Assembly (NCBI RefSeq): GCF_051020765.1
Contig: NC_134946.1
Location: 8,979,239-9,043,238, forward strand
Direction of reading: 5' to 3'
DNA length: 64,000 nucleotides
Origin: Lasioglossum baleicum
Taxonomy: Eukaryota; Arthropoda; Insecta; Hymenoptera; Halictidae
A program made the translations under genes and the position numbers. Shown in pieces: positions 54,390 to 64,000 of this stretch (position 1 is the first letter of the stretch; each line of letters opens with the position of its first letter). The notes below the pieces were generated by a model. The model was given only the letters and a program-made list of their open reading frames with translations. It was not told the DNA's origin and made no database searches.

Positions 54390-56720
54390 ACATCCTCGAA
54401 ACGACCATAAAAGCCCCGCAAAATCAATATAGCGAAACGGTTACCGCTTCGTGTTGCTGTATTGGAATTAATTTTTAAGATTCACTCATTCGATTGTGAA
54501 AATCAAAGCTTTAAAACGTTTATATCACTTTTAATGCAACAGTGGTGATATCAATTTTTGAAGTCGGTGTTTCGGCTTCCAAAAACGGGAAAGGATTATT
54601 TTAGAATGGTTAACATTATCTCAAAAATCCTACAAAATGGAAGCACTAAAATTTTCAAATTTATTTCTGGTCGTTAGCATCAAAATTAATTTTCGAGAGT
54701 CATCGATATTTTCAAATTTATTCCTGTCCATCAGCTTCAAAATTAGTTTTCGAGACTCATTTTTTTTCAATCAAAGGATCGATATTTTCAAATTTATTTC
54801 TGTCCATCAGATTCAAAATTAGGTCACTGCATCAATTTTTGAAACCAGTTCTTTATGGAGATTAATTTTTAATATTATATCGTTTTTTAAGGTGAAGACT
54901 CTAACAAGAATAATAATTATAATCATAAATAACTGCTGAAGTATCATTTTATAAAAGGGTAAGAACAACTATAGAAATCTCACTGAAAAGATCAAGTTTC
55001 CATAAATGTATCAGCATCAAAATCGATTTGTAGTATTTCGATTGAAGAAAGGATAAAACGTTATTTTACATGAATGGTAAGAACCACAAAAATTTCGCAA
55101 CATAAAAGCACTGAAATGTCTGAATGTATTTCAGTGCATCAGTATCGAAGTTAATTTTTAAATTCAGTTTATAAAAGTTCAGACCGTGAAAAACGTGCAA
55201 AGCAGAAGCATCGAAACGTCAAAATCCATCAGTGATTTATTCCATAAATTGCTAAAGCTTTTATAAAATATTTTAACTTAGAAAAAACAGTGAAGTATTA
55301 TTTTTTTCCAGTGCAAAAAAACGATAAAAGTCTATCAAAATTAAAAGATACCAATAAAGGTGAACGTTGATCGGAAAGCATCCGGATCGAAATGAATTTT
55401 AAATCATGCACATACTTTAACCTAAGTATACATAGAATAGGAAGTATAAAATGTTACTTGAAGTGGTTCGAAAACAACCCTAAAAATCTCATAACATGAA
55501 AGCAGTAAAATTTCCAGATTAACCTGAATGTATCGGCAACGAAATTCATATATAAAATTGTGTCACTTTCTTGATTAAAATAGGAGCAAAGTGTTATGTT
55601 AGGAAGATTGGATTGGTCCTAAAAATGCTACAAAGTCAATGCCAGGATACGTTAAATTTATCTCCACATATCAGCATCGAAATTAACTTTTTTAATCAGT
55701 TCATCTTTGGAAAGTGGAAAAATGTGTAAGCAGTAATTATAGAAGATTGAAACGAGCATAAAAATCTCGTAAAATGAAGGCTCTTAAATGTTCAAATTTC
55801 ACACAATGTATCAGCGTCGAAATTAGTTTCACAAACTACATCATACTTTAGATTAAAAAGAGTGTAAAGTATTGTTTCAGTTGGTTCGAAACAACCATGA
55901 AAACCTCATCAAATTCAAAGCACTACGATGTTCAAACTTGCTGTAATGTATTAGCAACAAAAATTATGAACAATTATTTTAGAACGATTGAATCGACCAT
56001 AAAATGTTTTGTATTGTAAGCAATACATTATCATTTATCAGAAGTAAAATTACTTTTTAAAACACCACATCATTTGTTAGACTAAAGAAAGGAGTATGTA
56101 ATTTTAAAATTCATTACGATATTATAAGCATCAAGATTAATTTTAAAAATTAGATCAATCTTTAGATTCAAACAGTGTAAACTATTAGGTTGGCAACTAA
56201 ATTCGCGACCTTTTGTTTCGTAATTCTTTTGTTGTATCATTACAAGCTCATTCAGTGACCATTCCTTTCGAAATGTATATTATTCGAAAGCTCTGAATTT
56301 TGCGATTAATTTAATATATCATCAAATGCTCGTGCTTAAAAAATATATATAAGTGACTTTGTTTGAGAAACTGTGGAGGTCGCGCGAACTTAGTTGCCAA
56401 CCTAATACATATTACTATAGGATCGAAGTAGCTATAAATTCAGAGGATCGAAACATTGAGGTCAACGTTGACGTATTAGAATTAAAGCTTGAGAGTGATT
56501 CCAAAACCAGAGACAGTAGTACTTTATAAGGTTCGAAACTATCACGAGAGTGTCCCAAACGGAGGCATCGAAAATGGAAATTAATTATTTTAGACTAAAA
56601 GGAAAGTGTGCGTGTGTGAACTATTGCTTGAGAAGGATCGAATCGGGCATAAAAATCAAAAACGTTGAAAGAGCGAGGTCGAGGTGGACGTATCAGCATT
56701 AAACCGAATGTTCAAAGCCG
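54390..56720. repeat. Old ~138-bp tandem array (ATCAGCATCGAAATTA units)
   Basis: CATAAAAATCTC...AAATGAAAGCACTAAAATGTTCAAATTT, shown here as one pattern, followed by GTATCAGCATCGAAATTA and AGATTAAA..GTGTAAAGTATTA recurs. Good units lie near 55090, 55480, 55619, 55758 and 55892, giving a spacing of about 135-140 bp. The left part includes a three-copy 66-67-bp sub-repeat (ATTTTCAAAT at 54651, 54718, 54784). A mariner-type element (56183-56407) sits near its end. Closed in all frames. Confidence 0.7.
56183..56407. mobile_element. Mariner-type miniature element
   Basis: The ends are TATTAGGTTGGCAACTAAAT, then TCGCGACC, on the left. On the right is the complement (GGTCGCGCGAACTTAGTTG, CCAACCTAATA). 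TA borders; 225 bp, AT-rich and non-coding. It differs in sequence from the elements at 14304 and 29784, so it is a separate subfamily. Confidence 0.85.
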
Positions 56721-57780
56721 GCCCCGAAAAAGAAACGGAAGCGCGTTATTACCAAAGGTAGGTAGCTTGTTGCGTTTCGCTCGGAGTGAGCCTAAAAATG
56801 CGCACGTCAAGAAAAGTGGTATCCTCCTTCCGAGTTGTTGAATTTTCCAGAAGGCTCGAAACCGGTTCGCCATATGGGGCGGCGTGCAGGTGTATGGCGA
56901 ACGAAGAGTGTGTGTGTGGGTGTAGCTCGCGTTCTAAATTTGGGAAATCCAGGCGCACAATTCTCTCCTCCGCCGGTGTTCAAGACCGTCCGTGGCGTTC
57001 TCGTGGGTTTACGATACGTCAAGCGCTATTGAGAGCCACGAAGAAACTTCAACTCCTCTAAGTCTTAATTAGAATTTTGGAGTTGCGCGGCTGTAAACGC
57101 GGAAACTAAAATTAATACGACAAAGATCCATAGAAGCTTTGACCCGGAGCGAGAATGGCGGAATCACGTTCACGCTCTTCCACACCGCGATGCATCATTT
57201 CCCCGTGGAACTTCCATTCCGGGGGATTTCAATTAAATCCGCGATTTGCGAAAAATTAGGTGTTTTCCCCCGGGGGAAGAACATGATAGCTATTTTCTTG
57301 AACGGCGATCGTCGGAAGCTGTCTTTTGACGGCTTCGACAGGAGTGATTCCGAGGAGTGAACTAATTAGTAAGTATCGTTACCCGAGACGACAGTTTTTA
57401 AGCGGGCGACGCTCCGGTGTCTTTTAAACAAAATAACCTTGTTAATGGAAATCGATAAGGCCACCCCTTGGGAATACTATGGACAAATTTCTTCGAGAGT
57501 ATTATTACCGGCTTCGATAAGGAGTCTGCGAACCTTTATACAAAATATACACGCTGTTTTCTTATTTTTTAACCGAACATTCTTGTGCACATTGATGAAT
57601 CTTTGTGAATTCATTTTGGACAGTGTATCGAACCAATCTTCTTCAAATTGTAACAACATTTTATTACACTACTGAATTAACTAAGTAAATTTTTCATTGT
57701 TAAACAGAACTAGAAATTATTTTCTTCTCGACTATATGTCTATCTATTTACCTACATTAATATCGTCAGGAAAAGCCGTA
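56720..57780. other. Stretch without a supported gene
   Basis: 56760-57060 is moderately GC-rich with three overlapping unrecognised frames (69-91 codons). A 73-codon frame at 57139-57360 and a 78-codon frame at 57439-57675 likewise lack recognisable motifs. Confidence 0.4.
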
Positions 57781-57849
57781 AGGAAAAGCGGGTTTATTAA
57801 CGTATTTGGGCATACCATATGATAAAGAAAAGGTACGGCAAGGGATTAA

Positions 57850-57895
57850 CGAGTTATTAACGAAAAACGAGTACGAATCAGAGCGAGATTACAGC
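57850..57895. repeat. Fragment shared with the element at 61594-61838
   Basis: GAGTTATTAACGAAAAAC followed by GAATCAGAGCGAGATTACA parallels GAGTTATTAACGAAAAAC, CCAATCAGAGCGCGACCTA at about 61691. It is presumably a remnant of a related TACAGGGTGTC-type element whose ends are lost. The frame at 57806-58012 crosses it and is not a gene. Confidence 0.5.
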
Positions 57896-58017
57896 GGACA
57901 GATTCCCCCTGTGGACGATGTTTCTCGTACAAATGTTGGAGAAGTGAATAAATTTTTTATACAAATTTTGTTGCGATTGGAACAAGGTTGTTCCCGAATG
58001 AAAAATTTGTGACTTAA

Positions 58018-58334
58018 GGGGCCTATTCACGATCAATTATATTGTGCAACGATTATTGTGCAGCATGATGTTGCTCAAACCCAAATTGTATTCACGTTGA
58101 CACATAATTTGAGCAATCAGACACACAGACAGACAGCCAGGCACACACACAGCAGCAGTGATGAGACTCGTCTGACAATATTTGTGCAACACTGCCATTC
58201 ACGGCACACATCGTTGCGCAACCCGTTTGTTGTGCACAAAATATCAGGAAATTCTGATCTTACACAACAGGTTGCGCAATTAGTCAATCACTATCAATCA
58301 TGTTGCGCAATATGCTTGATCGTGAATAGGTCCC
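58018..58334. mobile_element. Inverted-repeat MITE (GGGRCCTATTCACGATC ends)
   Basis: The left end is GGGGCCTATTCACGATCAA and the right end is the complement of GGGACCTATTCACGATCAA. Matches continue through ATTGyGCAACA. The interior is full of TTGTGCAAC/GTTGCGCAA words in both orientations. The flanks suggest a 3-bp duplication TTA / TCA if one base is added at each end, which would fit PIF/Harbinger; this is uncertain. Non-coding: the 101-codon frame inside is a by-product. Confidence 0.75.
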
Positions 58335-58339
58335 TTCAG

Positions 58340-59835
58340 TTTGCAGAAATCATTATCCAGTAAAGGCATTGGAATATATGAATTATTTCCGTGTTGTAAT
58401 AAAAATTGAGAGAATGCAGTAAATCGGTTACGAATTTATGTATATCGTAAAGGAGTAATAGGGCGGTTGAAGGAAGCGTTAATAAACGGCGCTAACAATA
58501 GCGCAACCAACAGGCGTCGTTTAGCGGCGAAATAAAATATTCGCTACAGCTTGTGGACGACTTTAATAGGTCACCGTTACTTTTTAGAATGAGGTCTAAC
58601 TCGAACAATGACCACGGTGTATACACATATGTATACGTGTGTGTGTACGAAACGCGACCGGGCGATCAATGCGACCCGCTTCCGCAATTTTCTTTTTTTT
58701 TTTTTAAATAATTTGCAACATACTGTTCCGTGGCGTCAAAAACCCAAATATGTATAAATCTCTATGCTCGCGTGTCGTCGGCCATTTTCGCGGGGATCTA
58801 AGTATGTTAATGCAACAATTTCCTGCACCTTCGTCGTTTACGCTGTAATTTCGAAAGTTTTACACACAAAAAGCGGGTCCACGCTACATGGAATCGATCC
58901 GGGAATTCTATTTCAAGGTGCAATGCCACGTAGAAATCTTCTCATACAGTTTCTCCGGGTGCGTTTAACATAATTCAATTTCTCCGCTGAATACAGTTTT
59001 TCCTTACAGTTGTGCGGCTTTAGAAGTTCGAGTAGACATACTGCAATACGAATCGCGGGATTCGTGCGAATGTTAAGAGTATACGGAACGATATAGTAAT
59101 GAAATCATTACAAAGCGAGCGCGATTGCGATCACTTTATTATATAGTTGCATGGTAAACAGCAATAGGGCCGCGCACGATTCTCTGTACAGCATTTCGAC
59201 AGTATCTTTAATTTTTTCCCTTTCTGATACGATCGAACGTCCTAATCGTGTAACATTGACGTCTGCTAGCCGGTCATTTGGATTGATACCAATCTAAAGC
59301 TAATAGAAAAATCGATAGTCGTTCCTTTGCCGGCCACTCGTTTCGACCGGTCGGTGTTCGAATCTAACCGAAATTGGAATAAAGTATTAGTTGAAGACAT
59401 TTCTGCTATTCATTTGGTAAATAATTAGCCCGCTGAATGGAGAAGAAAAGAATATTTTGTTCAAATTCGACATTTTCAATGCAACGAAAACACTTGTGTA
59501 GGAGCGAGATTATGAATGATATTTGTATGTGTGTATTTTATGTGTGTGTACGTAGTCAATCGATATCACCCACTGTGCGCCGCACAGTACACTAAACTTG
59601 CACGATCTCAAGAAAATTGTGGTTTATTGAATACCACACGCGGAAAATTTTTTTTTTTACATGCTATACATCATTTCTTGTACATTTTTCACGCTGATTT
59701 CAAATCTGATCTCAAAATTTGTCTACGACCTCAGGATTTTGCAAAAAATTGATTTTTTGTGCACAAAACTAATGAAATAATTTTTTCGTTGAAATGAATT
59801 GGCAACCCACTAGTTTGAAGGTATATTGTATTTTC
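58340..59835. other. Stretch without a supported gene
   Basis: This is unique sequence with a T-run (about 58695-58706) and short TG-rich patches near 58640 and 59525. No recognisable frame or repeat. Confidence 0.45.
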
Positions 59836-59840
59836 ACATA

Positions 59841-60122
59841 TGGGGTGTGGCTGTAGGATGGTACAACCGAGCAAGGGGTGATACAAGTAAAAATAAGTCG
59901 AAAAAAAGGAATAACATTTTTTCGTTTGAATCTTCGTTTTCGAGAAAATCGAGTTGAAAGTTCCTATACAATATGCAATAGCACGTGTATTCGCTGCATT
60001 TTCAAACTTTTCCTCGAAAACGAAGCGTCAAACAAACAAATGTTATTCCTTTTTTTCGAGTTATTTTTACATGTAGTATCACCCCGTGCTTGGTTGTACC
60101 ACCCGACCGACCACACCCTGCA
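59841..60122. mobile_element. Long-arm inverted-repeat MITE (GGGTGTGG ends)
   Basis: Arms of about 100 bp are inverted copies: GGGTGTGGCTG, GATGGTACAACCGAGCA, GGGGTGATAC, AAAAATAAGTCGAAAAAAAG, AATAACATTTTTTCGTTTGA and TCTTCGTTTTCGAGAAAA on the left, with diverged complements on the right. TA lies outside each end (59839-59840, 60123-60124). The Lys/Arg/Leu-rich frames on both strands come from the arms. Confidence 0.85.
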
Positions 60123-60160
60123 TAAAACACAATAAAAATAAATATAACGTATAGTGCTCT

Positions 60161-60220
60161 CTGCCCATTCAGATAATAAATTTGAAGTTGCAAAATATGA
60201 AGGAACACCTTATATCCATT
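60161..60220. repeat. 60-bp dispersed repeat, copy 2
   Basis: CTGCCCATTCAGAT, then TTTGAAGTTGCAAAATATGA and ACCTTATATCCATT align with 37591-37650. It lies 38 bp after the MITE at 59841-60122. Confidence 0.65.
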
Positions 60221-60229
60221 GTTATACAC

Positions 60230-61590
60230 AAGAATACTAATCCTACATTATAAAAGACTAATGTAAAGTACAGGTACTTACAAATTTTTCAGAATCTTCT
60301 GTTCCTTCGTCGGATTCATTGTTTCATAGCACACTGCCATTTACGCGAATACGTCTTACGAACTAATAAGCATGAAGCACCACACTTCCAAAGTATATCC
60401 CACGAGAGAGTAACCCCGTTTCGCGCAGTTTAGAAGATGGTGGGGACGCAGCGAGCCCATCATCTCTCACTCCACTACCCACTCCCCACTTTCTTGAACC
60501 AATTAGGGCGAGGATGCGCAAAGACGAACGAAAATTGGTCTTTCTGCGGGATTACTCTGAATAGTACGCAACACACTTTCGAAAATTGTCACAGCGAACG
60601 AGAAGTCACTCCGACCACGATCAAAATAGTACTGCGATTGTCACATCGGTTTTTTCGTGAATGGTTGAGGGTGAATTTAAATGGGGAAATGTAGCGTTTG
60701 TTAATTGGACGCGGCTGTGTCGGAAGGATTTTAGGTTGCGGAGTGGGGGAAACTCTGTCAAAGAAATTCCTTTTTGTATTGTCTTCGGTCGTCGATGGCG
60801 TGATTTATGAGTGTACGTCCGCTCGTCGCTTCGATGGATCTGTCGCACGTGTTGTCCATCTATCGGGGTGATGTTGTCGAAGCGCAGTGGTTGCAAAATA
60901 ATCAGCCAGTTCGGAGCCGATTCGCATGCGTTTTTTTCCTGCTATAACGTCCTTTTCAGGTATATCGCCACTTTGTTCGAAATTTTTATTTCAATAAAAT
61001 TTTTGCCCAACTAGTGCACGTGAATGCATCTTTAGTGTTGATTCTTATTTTAGCACAAGGTCGCCTGCCATAAATCATGCAAATTCCGCCGTCCTTGCAG
61101 CGGTGCACTGATTCATTCATTAATTCGTTATTAAATGTAATTAACGGCACGAACGCGTTCTTTAACTGCAACGATGATTATAGGGGAGTCGCCTATCCGG
61201 GTCGCTGTGTCACAAAATCGCGAATACACGCGTGACACATGGAGGTAATAATTAGTAGGCGCCACAAATATTATTAACATGCGCCGGTATCGGAGAGAAC
61301 TGAATTCTAAACACGCCCGGACAATCGAACATGACTCGCTTTCGGAAATGTTGAAACGGTGTGTTATTATTTCGAGCCGGGTCGAATGAAAATCGCGATT
61401 AAATAATATAATCGGAGCTATTTGTGCGATGACGGTCGCTCGCGAAGCTATTGTTCGCGTCTTGGTCAAGTGATTCAGTAGTATTGCACGACATGAGTCA
61501 GACGCAGCTCAAGAGTCGGTGCAAAGTCAGTCTACTTCACTTTATTTACAAACTGGATGTTTTTTAGTAATTTATTAGACAGAAACTTTG
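60230..61590. other. Stretch without a supported gene
   Basis: This is unique sequence of mixed composition. Frames of 85-112 codons on both strands (for example 61131-61469 minus) are unrecognised and overlap each other. Confidence 0.4.
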
Positions 61591-61593
61591 ATA

Positions 61594-61838
61594 TACAGGG
61601 TGTCCCAAAATTCCTTCAACAGCCGGAAATGGGAGGTTCCTGAGATTATTTGAAACAACATTTTCCTTTGTAAAAATGTTATCTGTGGCTATGTTTAGGA
61701 GTTATTAACGAAAAACACGGACCAATCAGAGCGCGACCTAGACGCCAGTTGGCACAGTCGGCCAATAGACAGTTGGCTTCAAATGGTCTAAGGAACCTCT
61801 CATTACCAGCTGTTGAAGGAATTTTGGGACACCCTGTA
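61594..61838. mobile_element. TACAGGGTGTCCC-type MITE
   Basis: The left end is TACAGGGTGTCCCAAAATTC, then CTTCAACAGC. The right end is the exact complement of both phrases (GCTGTTGAAG, GAATTTTGGGACACCCTGTA). A second inner pair, GAGGTTCCTGAG / TAAGGAACCTCT, continues the arms. TA borders; 245 bp. The centre contains the phrase also found at 57850-57895. No coding capacity. Confidence 0.9.
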
Positions 61839-61839
61839 T

Positions 61840-63715
61840 TAATATCAATGATTCAAGAGAATTTAAAATGTATTTTTTAGTATAATTTTAAGAAAATTGC
61901 TGTATTTATATAAATTGTGAATTATTTTTTGCATATATTTTCGATTATGCCAGCTTATATTATAGTCGACGTACTGCGGGTGTTATAAAATCTTAATTAG
62001 CAGGAATGGCTTAAAATGATAAAGATACATTTCTGTTCAACACACGTGAATATAATTGTATCTGTACTAACCTGTAGAATAACTAACAAATTTTAAGGAA
62101 GTTGTTACAATACATTATTCTCGACATGTAAAAATTATTAAAAGAAAAAATACATTGTTATCAATGTATTGTTTATGACTGAATCCAATAAGAAACCAAA
62201 TTTTTAACAAAATATGGACGTCGCCTTAAAAATATGTTGCACGATCAGCGACGAAGAAATCAAAATTTAAATGCAGTAGAGTGAATGTTAATGCACGAGG
62301 ATCATAGTCAAATCAAGTTAAACTATGAAATCCAGGCGCATTCGTCATACTCATTGTCAGATCTTTCTCTGGCAAATTATCATCTCTTCCGTCATTTAAC
62401 GCTATTTCTAAAGAGTAAAATGTCATGAACGTCAGAAATTTCTACGGAAATGGATTATGTTCACTGTGTGTTATCTAATCTAAAACTAATTATTAGTAAC
62501 TAAAACCATTATTAGACTTCGAATCTGCATTCCATTTACGCCAAAAGTAGATACAACATGAATGTTTAAACAGGAAGTAGATTTGATGAAATAAAATTAT
62601 TAATGAAAGAACTACGTAGTCCCTGCACCCCTCGAGACGACTGCAAACAAATTTTTTATTTTGTATAAATATCCACAATAATCATTAAGTGTTTGCATAA
62701 AAGTCAACGCTTTTAACACAGGGAAGGCCCTGTTTGTTCCACAAAAGTGCACGATCCGGTCAAAAGTACTTAGTCGTCGAATTTATAATTAGTAGTTCAA
62801 AAATAGTCGGACACCGTCGGCCCGACGATGAAAATTTCAGAATACTGGGAAACCCGTCTTTGAAAACTGAAAATATAAAACCAGAGCTTGGAAGCACTGC
62901 ATGGCGCTCCTTTGCCGTCCAAACCCCGTGAAAAATTCAGTAATTTGCACCGGCAGGCTTTTTTTAAATACGCCCGAAGTGGATTGCCTCTGTAAACTCG
63001 AAATTTCCCTTAATTACCATAAATGAACAATCGACCAGAATTGAAAAGAATGCAGTTACTGAATTCTACAATACTACTGCAAGCTGCTGCAATATTTTTA
63101 CGGTTTAGACTCTCAGAATTACGGAGATTTTATCAAACGACATCGAAAATTTAAATTAAAAAATAACAAACACTAATTTCGGGAAAGGAAAGCTGTTGCA
63201 AGATGCTGTACTACAATATACTGTACTAAAATATATTTAAATGATATATCGACTCTCTTAACACTAGATCTACGTAGCACTAAAAGTGGCTATTTTACAT
63301 TGGGTTATAAAAATAGCTGAAATTTATTTAAGAGTTTTAGCCACTTTTAGCGTAATAATATTTGGACTATTTTAATAATTTTCTATTATTTTTATTATGG
63401 ATTATTTTATACAAATAGCAAGAATATGTTTAGCCAAAGTTTTATTGGGTTTTACCATAATACATGTTCCAAGAAATAAACATATTGAATAAATTTCCTA
63501 TATACAGTGTGGTCACAACGAGGAGAAGTATACTAAAAATATTGCAACTTGACAAAATGCGGAACTATTTCGAACTCAAAAGATATTAACTTCGACAACT
63601 TTCATTAGTCCATTAAGAATTACGTATTTAATAAATGATGAACTGTAATTCTAAATTTCAGATATAGATTTTCAAGGTAAAAGAATGCTCGTCGTTTAAG
63701 AAAACAATTTTTAGA
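61840..63715. other. AT-rich stretch without a supported gene
   Basis: No gene is supported. TTAACACTAGATCTACGTAG near 63260 and the facing phrases CACTAAAAGTGGCTATTTT and AGCCACTTTTAGCGTAA could be a decayed TTAA-type element, but no second TTAA end is convincing. TAGACTTCGAATCTGCATTCC near 62514 may be a decayed TAGACTGCGG-family end. Confidence 0.4.
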
Positions 63716-63723
63716 AACATTAA

Positions 63724-63986
63724 CACGTTCGCTGCCGAGCGACATTTTCAAGAACGGTTCCACCACGCCTACAAATTTTAATTAATTATAATAAATCTTT
63801 TGAATTGCGCCAAATTGTTGTTTTTTCCAATCCCCAAAGCCAGATACCTTCAAAGCACATGAAAATACTCCGAGTTTGATCGTATGTGGCGTAGGTAAAA
63901 CAAAAACATTCTACGAATTAACTCGTAGCTGGCGCCTAAGCACAAACTTCGACCTACGAGATAACTCGTTGTTGGCAGCGAACGTG
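63724..63986. mobile_element. TTAA-flanked (piggyBac-like) miniature element
   Basis: TTAA is on both sides (63720-63723, 63987-63990). The ends are CACGTTCGCTGCCGAGC on the left and the complement of CACGTTCGCTGCCAACA on the right, giving 13 perfect terminal bases. Subterminal words CTACGAATTAACTCGTAG and CCTACGAGATAACTCGTTG form hairpins near the right end. The 263-bp interior is non-coding. It ends only 14 bp before the window boundary. Confidence 0.85.
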
Positions 63987-64000
63987 TTAAACAGGTTCGG

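Overview
The window reads as nuclear DNA of an insect, most likely a hymenopteran (ant, bee or wasp). That order-level guess is an inference from many short mariner-type ends (TATTGGGTTGG...), TACAGGGTGTC-type ends, a Tc1/mariner fragment ending GGHLADIVFH and long (GA)n/(CT)n tracts. No multi-exon host gene, tRNA, rRNA or CRISPR array can be supported. The stretch looks intergenic or deeply intronic. Only two reading frames are recognisable by family, and both are decayed Tc1/mariner-superfamily transposase fragments (8073-8333 and 14572-14976). Two other frames are listed only as weak candidates: a minus-strand frame at 38274-38705 with a signal-peptide-like start, and a possible exon at 8724-8858.

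What the window does hold is a dense, nested population of short non-autonomous DNA transposons. Their ends, and often their target duplications, can be read directly. hAT-type elements with 8-bp duplications lie at 656-974, 40041-40839 and 46224-46444. A second 8-bp-duplication family starting TAGACTGCGG lies at 21921-22248, 23508-24261 and 42112-42248, with single ends elsewhere. TTAA-flanked (piggyBac-like) elements lie at 22030-22178, 53523-53676 and 63724-63986. Mariner-type miniatures lie at 14304-14510, 29784-30052, 29876-29949, 39247-39397 and 56183-56407. There is also a pogo-like family, two TACAGGGTGTC elements and several further inverted-repeat elements. Several sit inside one another, so their relative ages can be read.

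The most striking object is at about 5070-7064: a roughly 2-kb palindrome whose two arms are each nine tandem copies of a 107-bp monomer (117 bp at a few positions). The outer six monomers of one arm carry the same variants, in the same mirrored order, as those of the other arm. The inner three do not. This looks like a foldback-type element or an inverted duplication of a satellite array.

Old, strongly diverged tandem arrays fill much of the rest: a ~185-bp family at three loci (1-600, 10440-11110, 17800-18060), a ~190-bp family at two or three loci (1370-1870, 3740-4110, part at 5000), ~240 bp at 28600-29340, ~115 bp at 30060-31720, a recent 209-bp duplication at 33527-33947, and ~138 bp at 54390-56720. 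The remaining stretches are AT-rich or moderately GC-rich unique sequence with microsatellites. All coordinates were counted by eye, so ends may be off by a few bases.
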